Source: an uncultured Fibrobacterota bacterium (lineage in GTDB: Bacteria > Fibrobacterota > Fibrobacteria > Fibrobacterales > Fibrobacteraceae). Taken from it: a DNA stretch of 48,342 nucleotides. Positions 43,947 through 48,342 of this stretch are shown piece by piece. Location: the NCBI GenBank assembly GCA_903876665.1, contig CAIRAY010000162.1, positions 1 through 48,342 on the forward strand. The letters are read 5' to 3'. The notes beneath the pieces are model-generated. The model worked only from the letters and a program-made list of their open reading frames with translations. It did no database searches and was not told where the DNA came from. Both the position numbers and the translations under genes were made by a program. The first letter of the stretch is position 1, and every line of letters begins with the position of its first letter.

Positions 43947-45213
43947 GATTCCATTCTAGGGTCACATCATCAATCCATAAATCCAAGGATTCTCCCTGCA
44001 CCCCACCCATTTCCAGATTGAATACTCTGGCCCGGGAAGCAAGGTCCGGCCACAGCAACCCATCGGTCTCCACTGGAGTATCCTTTTCGGGCAAAAGGTC
44101 GACCATATTGATCCGGGCCCATTTCCATTCTGATGTGGAAGGCAGGCTTGCATACAATTTTCCATACCATTGAAGAGGATTTGCAGTATCCAAAAACACC
44201 CAATGGGCACGAACATAATGACTGGACCGATAGCGAAAATGGATTGCCTTGAGATCGCGTAAATCCCGACCCTCGCCCTCGGGAGCAAAGTCCAGGCCCA
44301 TGTTGCAGAACCCAAGCAACCCCGTTGACAGGGTATCTCCGAATAGACATCCCAAATAGGCAATATGGCCTTTCGCCAAAGTATCCAATTGAATACCCAG
44401 GCCACGATTGCCGGTTACATTCAAACTAGTGACCAAGCTCGTCCCTCCCAGGCTCTCGTCCGAGCTGGTGTGCCAGGCCTCAAATTGCCCCGAATCTCCG
44501 GAAACCCAGGGCAACCAGGAAATGGCATCGCCATCCTCAAAATTATCCACCAGGCTTTGAGTCAGGCCCGCAGAAGCTATTGAATCCAGAGCGGGAATCC
44601 GAATGACCCCTAAATTCAAAGTATCGTCAGAGCGAAGAGAAAAATCCTGATTCCAAACCACCGAGGAAGAAGATGGGGCGTCCTTGCGCACCTCCAGGGA
44701 ACCTGTGCCCATGGGAATATTGGCAGAGAGGAACTGACCATCCCCCGAAAGCAGAACCAAACGCTCCTGACCGGGAAAAACCACCCAAGCACCTGAAGAA
44801 AATCCCGAGGTATCCACAAACCCCTGCAATACGCCCCATTTAGAGAGTTTTACTGTCCCCATTAAAATTTCCAAGGAATCCGCATGAAAAGAGACCACGA
44901 CACCCTGAGAATCCGCATCGATCTCCAGGGTCCACCAACCCGTATCCGGCACCGAAATACTGAGGTCTCCATTTTGAGAAAGAATATGATCCGGCTGCAG
45001 GCGGGCAGCTTCAACCCTTTCCAAGGAAAGGGGGGGCTGGTAGCTCCGGGAACGCAGGAACACCCGGGCATTACGGGCAGGGGCGCCGTCTTCTAGCATG
45101 ACCTGGGCGATGGCGTTGGGCAATTCTGAAGTATTGCCTCCGGCGTGTTTTTGAGACCCGCAACCGAGTAGTCCCAGGAGCGCCAAAATGAATGTTGCAC
45201 GCAATTTATTCAC
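43939..45213 (-). CDS. Lipoprotein partner of the TIGR02147 regulator
   Basis: The protein has 424 residues. A GTG start at 45213 overlaps the regulator stop by 4 bp (GTGA). Lipobox LLGC (Cys18) is followed by a GGNT motif, then a carboxypeptidase-regulatory-like domain (ELPNAIAQVMLEDGAPARNARV, about 31-120). This aligns in order with the lipoprotein at 25163. The C-terminal 200 residues form a beta-sandwich (VDNFEDGDAISWLPWVSGDSG, RVFNLEMGGVQ, LWIDDVTLEWNPN) resembling carbohydrate-binding or sugar-sensing modules. It may bind a polysaccharide or oligosaccharide related to the GH26 enzyme upstream. That is inference. Confidence 0.82.
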   Translation of the reverse strand: MNKLRATFILALLGLLGCGSQKHAGGNTSELPNAIAQVMLEDGAPARNARVFLRSRSYQPPLSLERVEAARLQPDHILSQNGDLSISVPDTGWWTLEIDADSQGVVVSFHADSLEILMGTVKLSKWGVLQGFVDTSGFSSGAWVVFPGQERLVLLSGDGQFLSANIPMGTGSLEVRKDAPSSSSVVWNQDFSLRSDDTLNLGVIRIPALDSIASAGLTQSLVDNFEDGDAISWLPWVSGDSGQFEAWHTSSDESLGGTSLVTSLNVTGNRGLGIQLDTLAKGHIAYLGCLFGDTLSTGLLGFCNMGLDFAPEGEGRDLRDLKAIHFRYRSSHYVRAHWVFLDTANPLQWYGKLYASLPSTSEWKWARINMVDLLPEKDTPVETDGLLWPDLASRARVFNLEMGGVQGESLDLWIDDVTLEWNPN

Positions 45214-46037
45214 AGTGCCGCCTCCGGTCCGCGGGAGAGGGGAAACAGCTGCACATTGAATTGAAAAACACGGTCATGACCCTGGCTCTCATCGACCATC
45301 CGCACAAGCTCTGCACGGAACTCGGCGATGCGGTTACGCAACAGAGGCAATTCTTTGGAAGGGATGGTGAGGGTAAGCCCCGAAATGTCCCGCTGGTCTG
45401 GAACTACCCCTTCAACCGCATCTAGGGCGAGACCCAGGAACTGGCGATGAAGGCCCCGGACAGTCTGCGGAGACACGCCCGCATGAGCGGTCACATGGTC
45501 AACTTTGAGCCTCCAAAAGCCCTGGGGATCCTTTTGCAAAAATTCTAATTGCTGTAAAATATCCACAGACTCCTGGACCTGGGAGACACTAATGGGCGGA
45601 TAGGCCAGTGCAGCAAGGCTTGCGCAGTCTCCATTGAAGCCATGCAACCCAATGAGAGCCCGCACCAGACTATGCTCCCACTTGGCGTAAAACTGAGCTT
45701 GCAAATGCCCAAGCATCTTGGATTCCACCTGACGAAGGCTCTGCAATTCTTCCCAGCGGTCGGCAACTTCACGCGGGCTGCGGGCTTTGTTGTACTGAAA
45801 TAATTTTCGAAAGTACTTGGCTTCCCGCTCATCCAATTCGCAGAACTGTTCGACCGCATCCAGATAGCGCGGACTTAAATGGTTTTTACCCTGGAAGATA
45901 TTGACCAGGAACCCTGGGTCGATCCCGATCTTCCCCGCCATGTAGCGCACAGAATGGTACCCACGAGTCTTGCGGCGCTCCTCGTAAAATTCGCGCAAGA
46001 ACTTGCGGTAATCGTCATAATCTGAAAGCGCTTCCAT
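45210..46037 (-). CDS. TIGR02147-family regulator
   Basis: The protein has 275 residues. Compared with the homologue at 24321 it keeps DYDDYRKFLREFYEERRK, MAGKIGIDPGFLVNIFQGK (HTH-like, about 30-50), YFRKLFQYNKARSPREV and the C-terminal PDQRDISGLTLTIPS motif. The GH26 gene ends 33 bp upstream on the same strand, and the lipoprotein gene overlaps its stop by 4 bp (GTGA). A TATATT -10 lies 7 bp before the ATG and there is no Shine-Dalgarno, so it can have its own leaderless transcript. A plausible role is control of the GH26 gene. Confidence 0.88.
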   Translation of the reverse strand: MEALSDYDDYRKFLREFYEERRKTRGYHSVRYMAGKIGIDPGFLVNIFQGKNHLSPRYLDAVEQFCELDEREAKYFRKLFQYNKARSPREVADRWEELQSLRQVESKMLGHLQAQFYAKWEHSLVRALIGLHGFNGDCASLAALAYPPISVSQVQESVDILQQLEFLQKDPQGFWRLKVDHVTAHAGVSPQTVRGLHRQFLGLALDAVEGVVPDQRDISGLTLTIPSKELPLLRNRIAEFRAELVRMVDESQGHDRVFQFNVQLFPLSRGPEAAL

Positions 46038-46044
46038 AGCGGTG

Positions 46045-46050
46045 AATATA
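46045..46050 (-). promoter_or_regulatory. -10 element giving a leaderless regulator mRNA
   Basis: TATATT ends 7 bp before the ATG at 46037, the same spacing as for the other TIGR02147 gene and close to that of tetR. The -35 is weak (TAGGCG-like), so an activator or an alternative holoenzyme may be needed. Confidence 0.4.
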
Positions 46051-46070
46051 CTCCCAAAGGGGGCTTTCGC

Positions 46071-47804
46071 CTACCTGAGACGACCCAAAAGATCAAACCG
46101 GGAAATCCAGCTGCGCACCTGCCCGGCAAATGCAGATGGCCCATGCAACACCGTGGGACCCGTACTGGACGAAGAAACCACAACACTGCTCGATGAGGCT
46201 CGGCTGGATGAAGAAACCGCTACACTGCTCGACGAGGCTCGGCTGGACGAAGAGACCGCTACACTGCTCGACAAGGTTCGGCTGGACGAAGAGACCGCTA
46301 CACTGCTCGATGAGGCTCGGCTGGACGAAGAAACCGCTACACTGCTCGATGAGGCTCGGCTGGACGAAGAAACCGCTACACTGCTCGATGAGGCTCGGCT
46401 GGATGAAGAGACTGCAACACTGCTCGACGATACTGGGACGGACATGTTCACCTCATCAAGGGTGATCACCTTGGAATGCGCAAACACAGACTGGATGTGA
46501 GCTGTCGAATTTTGGGATGCAACGAGATCGACCCAGGAGGAGAAATACGCCCAAGGGGCATCGTCGGCAATACACGCATCAATGTCGGGGATTGGCCCAT
46601 TTTCGGTCATGGCCACCATCTTTTTGCCCTGCACCAAAGTAAAAAGCTGATCGAACATGGACTTCTGTGTTCCATATTCATACGCACCAGGATAAGAATC
46701 GTAACCAATAATATCCACTTTGCTATTGCCTGGGTACCAGGAAGCCTCTGGCGTGGACCACACCCAAATCAGATTATGCAGTCCGTGATAATTGGTGAGC
46801 CGATCATACATGATATTGTAAAGCGCTAAACAAGGTGCGGCACCCTTGGCTCCCCACCAGAACCATGCGCCACCAGCCTCATGCAACGGACGCCACAACA
46901 CCGGAACCCCTGCGGTCTGCAAGCGCTTCAGCTGAACCGCAATGGCATCAATGTCACGCAAAGTGGCAATGTTTTCCACGGTACCTGTTTGCACAGCTTT
47001 GGAGACATCAAATGTTGTATTTGCAGTGTAAAAATTACTCGTAGAAAGGGAACCCTCAGTAGGGGATTGCCAGTGCCACTGGAAGCTCACAATTCCCTTT
47101 TTTCCCGTGCTGTTGTACCAGTCAATCGCACCCTGAACGGATCCATCGTCCCAGGCGCTCCAGTCGGTGTGCCAGGGATTGTGGGGCGAATAATTCTGCA
47201 TGTCGAAGGCACGCTGCACGGGCGTTTTAGCGGCAAGAGCAACCAGCTCTGTCCAATAAGCGGTCTGCCCGGAAATGATGTTCTTGCCAAACTGGGAGCG
47301 CATGTAGGTATACACCGCTTTGGTCGCTGTATTGGCGAGAGGATCCACCGGAGCGGCAACAACCTGGCTATAGTCATGGGCAGGCACAGCAGTCAGAGTG
47401 ATTTTATCGAAACTCATATAGCCCCAATCAGGCTGAATCTGAATGGTATTGTTGCCAGCCAACATCGCCAGGTTGCCGGCATTGAAGTCAAACCAGGCGC
47501 TGTTCGACCCAAAAGCGAGAGAGGAAACAAAAGCCCCATTGAAATAGAGCTTCTGGTTCTTGTTTCCCATGGGAGTGCTTGCCCGGATCACCAAACTATA
47601 GAACCCTTTTGCCGCCACATTCACCGTGAAAGTAATGCTACCCGTTGCCGCCATATCCACATATCCTGTTCCGGAATATCCTGTATGGCTGGTAGCCTTG
47701 GTGACACTAACCAGGGTGGCGTTTTCGGCCTCTTGGGTGATGGTCTGGGCCTGCAACAGCGCAAAGCTGAGCAAGAGGGTCGAGACGAATAATGGGAACC
47801 GCAT
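46071..47804 (-). CDS. Secreted GH26 beta-mannanase with N-terminal CBM35 and Ser-rich linker
   Basis: The protein has 577 residues. AGGAG lies 8 nt before the ATG at 47804 (ATG 47810 is too close), giving a signal peptide of 20 residues ending LLQAQ. Residues 22-140 are CBM35-like (QEAENATLVSVTKATSHTGY, GYVDMAATGSITFTV). The GH26 barrel covers 155-445, with acid/base Glu309 in VLWRPLHEAGGAWFWWG and nucleophile Glu401 in MTENGPIP. The typical substrate is beta-1,4-mannan or glucomannan, cleaved internally. A Ser-rich linker (about 456-550) made of 13-residue repeats precedes a short end RFDLLGRLR. This is a truncated tail like those of the GH43 and GH71/99-like proteins. A TIGR02147 regulator follows. 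Confidence 0.92.
   Translation of the reverse strand: MRFPLFVSTLLLSFALLQAQTITQEAENATLVSVTKATSHTGYSGTGYVDMAATGSITFTVNVAAKGFYSLVIRASTPMGNKNQKLYFNGAFVSSLAFGSNSAWFDFNAGNLAMLAGNNTIQIQPDWGYMSFDKITLTAVPAHDYSQVVAAPVDPLANTATKAVYTYMRSQFGKNIISGQTAYWTELVALAAKTPVQRAFDMQNYSPHNPWHTDWSAWDDGSVQGAIDWYNSTGKKGIVSFQWHWQSPTEGSLSTSNFYTANTTFDVSKAVQTGTVENIATLRDIDAIAVQLKRLQTAGVPVLWRPLHEAGGAWFWWGAKGAAPCLALYNIMYDRLTNYHGLHNLIWVWSTPEASWYPGNSKVDIIGYDSYPGAYEYGTQKSMFDQLFTLVQGKKMVAMTENGPIPDIDACIADDAPWAYFSSWVDLVASQNSTAHIQSVFAHSKVITLDEVNMSVPVSSSSVAVSSSSRASSSSVAVSSSSRASSSSVAVSSSSRASSSSVAVSSSSRTLSSSVAVSSSSRASSSSVAVSSSSRASSSSVVVSSSSTGPTVLHGPSAFAGQVRSWISRFDLLGRLR
46165..46437 (-). repeat. Seven tandem 39-bp repeats encoding the GH26 Ser-rich linker
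   Basis: Seven units start at 46165, 46204, 46243, 46282, 46321, 46360 and 46399 with no gaps. Each encodes SSSSVAVSSSSRA or a close variant. Units differ at only a few bases, so they are likely to expand and contract by recombination. Confidence 0.92.
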
Positions 47805-47878
47805 GGGCATATCTCCTTTGGGTGCTTTATCCAAAGTAATCCAGAAAAGCTCCATGAGGACTCCCTTTCCGGGAATGT

Positions 47879-47896
47879 GGTGAGTGGGTACTCACC
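47879..47896. promoter_or_regulatory. Inverted repeat upstream of the GH26 gene
   Basis: GGTGAGT and ACTCACC form perfect 7-bp arms with a 4-bp spacer (GGGT), about 75 bp before the GH26 start. The position suits an operator. The sequence differs from the TGTACT dyads elsewhere in the window, so another regulator, possibly the local TIGR02147 protein, may bind. This is inference from position only. Confidence 0.4.
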
Positions 47897-47951
47897 AACG
47901 ACTCGGAGCCCATTATGAATAGACTAAAATTTCCCGAACTTTACCGCAAGG

Positions 47952-48115
47952 CTACCCGTTGGACCAGACTGATCCCAGCCGGTAATTCCATTCTTTTCCT
48001 TGGGGATCGAAGACGAAAAACGCATTCGCGTTGTCCATGAAATCCTCGCAATCTGGTCCGCCAGTATCATAGCCCTGATTTGAATCCATGTCGTTATCCG
48101 TTAATGATTCGGCAA
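47952..48115 (-). pseudogene. C-terminal remnant of an unidentified gene
   Basis: The minus-strand frame from an in-frame stop near 48139 down to a TAG at 47952 encodes an acidic segment (SLTDNDMDSNQGYDTGG) and an aromatic end (NAFFVFDPQGKEWNYRLGS). An ATG at 48089 would give only 45 residues. Composition looks protein-like rather than random, but there is no ribosome site, signal peptide or known domain. Most likely the 3' end of a broken secreted-protein gene. The rest of 47805-47951 holds only the GH26 leader and the inverted repeat at 47879. Confidence 0.25.
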
Positions 48116-48131
48116 CACTACTGTCCAAAAC

Positions 48132-48164
48132 AACCTAGCTTAGCCGGCTAGGTTTTCTTTTTTG
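48132..48164. terminator. Strong, possibly bidirectional terminator
   Basis: AACCTAGC and GCTAGGTT form an 8-bp stem with a 7-nt loop. TTCTTTTTT follows on the plus strand. On the minus strand GTTTTGG follows the stem. No complete plus-strand gene lies just upstream, so it may serve a minus-strand gene that ends beyond 48165. Confidence 0.6.
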
Positions 48165-48342
48165 CCTAAATTCGCTTATTTTCACCTTCCGTTAGAAAGT
48201 ACCCCTCCCCCAAAATTCGGCTGTCCGAAAAGATGAAGGTTTTGCTGGTGGTTCGGTGAATATTCTGGTGGTGGCACGAATGGATTTGCGAGCCATTCAT
48301 CCAAGGAACTACAACGAAACAGGCTTATTCGTAACAAGGAAG
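48165..48342. other. Window end without an assignable gene
   Basis: A minus-strand frame is open from the window edge to a TGA at 48182, about 50 bp ahead of the terminator stem. It could be the 3' end of a gene (ending NFGGGVLSNGR). A plus-strand frame is also open to the edge from a GTG at 48256 (VNILVVARMDLRAIHPRNYN). Neither shows a recognised domain. Confidence 0.3.

Noticed and set aside
46165..46437. CRISPR-like appearance of the regular 39-bp units
   Set aside because: The units abut with no unique spacers and encode a Ser-rich linker in frame.

Overview
The window looks like a chromosomal segment of a Fibrobacterota bacterium (Fibrobacter-like, Gram-negative). The pointers are two TIGR02147-type regulators (a family named from Fibrobacter succinogenes paralogues), secreted hydrolases with CBM6 modules and poly-Ser linkers, many lipoproteins, and C-terminal tails resembling Bacteroidota/Fibrobacterota secretion tails. 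No tRNA, rRNA, CRISPR array or intact insertion sequence was seen.

Layout. (1) 1-8293, minus: the first 2,764 codons of a giant repeat adhesin-like protein that runs off the left edge. Its TTG start is supported by a signal peptide and a close promoter. (2) 8294-10618: a divergent intergenic region and a secreted beta-helix protein with a Ser-rich linker. (3) 10619-11001: a GC-rich, non-coding, inverted-repeat element. (4) 11002-12477, minus: a secreted M64 metallopeptidase, followed by a small plus-strand gene. (5) 23985-12814, minus: a four-gene operon of very large secreted proteins (C25 gingipain-like peptidase, a 1,266-aa protein of unknown family, a GH71/GH99-like protein, and a GH43). 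All four carry CBM6 and a C-terminal tail.

(6) 24321-34647, plus: a tightly packed run of TIGR02147 regulator, carboxypeptidase-regulatory-like lipoprotein, TPR lipoprotein, transglutaminase-7TM protein, RimK-like ATP-grasp ligase, 1,055-aa TPR protein, second TPR lipoprotein and outer-membrane barrel. The transglutaminase-7TM/ATP-grasp pair is a known amidoligase neighbourhood. Here it is embedded in what looks like an envelope-spanning apparatus, and it is the best candidate for an undescribed system. (7) 34648-36837: a C39-like peptidase remnant, a MIF-family protein and an LVIVD-repeat lipoprotein. (8) 37130-43946, plus: a complete TetR-TolC-HlyD-ABC-ABC-permease-permease export operon with a palindromic operator over the tetR start codon. 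(9) 47804-43939, minus: a GH26 mannanase followed by a second TIGR02147-lipoprotein pair. (10) 47805-48342: gene remnants, a strong terminator and no complete gene.

Themes. Many operon genes overlap by 4-8 bp (ATGA or GTGA), indicating translational coupling. The regulators (tetR and both TIGR02147 genes) have a -10 box 7-8 nt before the start codon and no Shine-Dalgarno, suggesting leaderless mRNAs. The secreted enzymes share tails, some full length and some stopping right after an '(F/Y)xLLGR' motif. A short dyad (TGTACT, 9 bp, RGYACA or close) lies upstream of three secreted-protein loci and may be a common operator.
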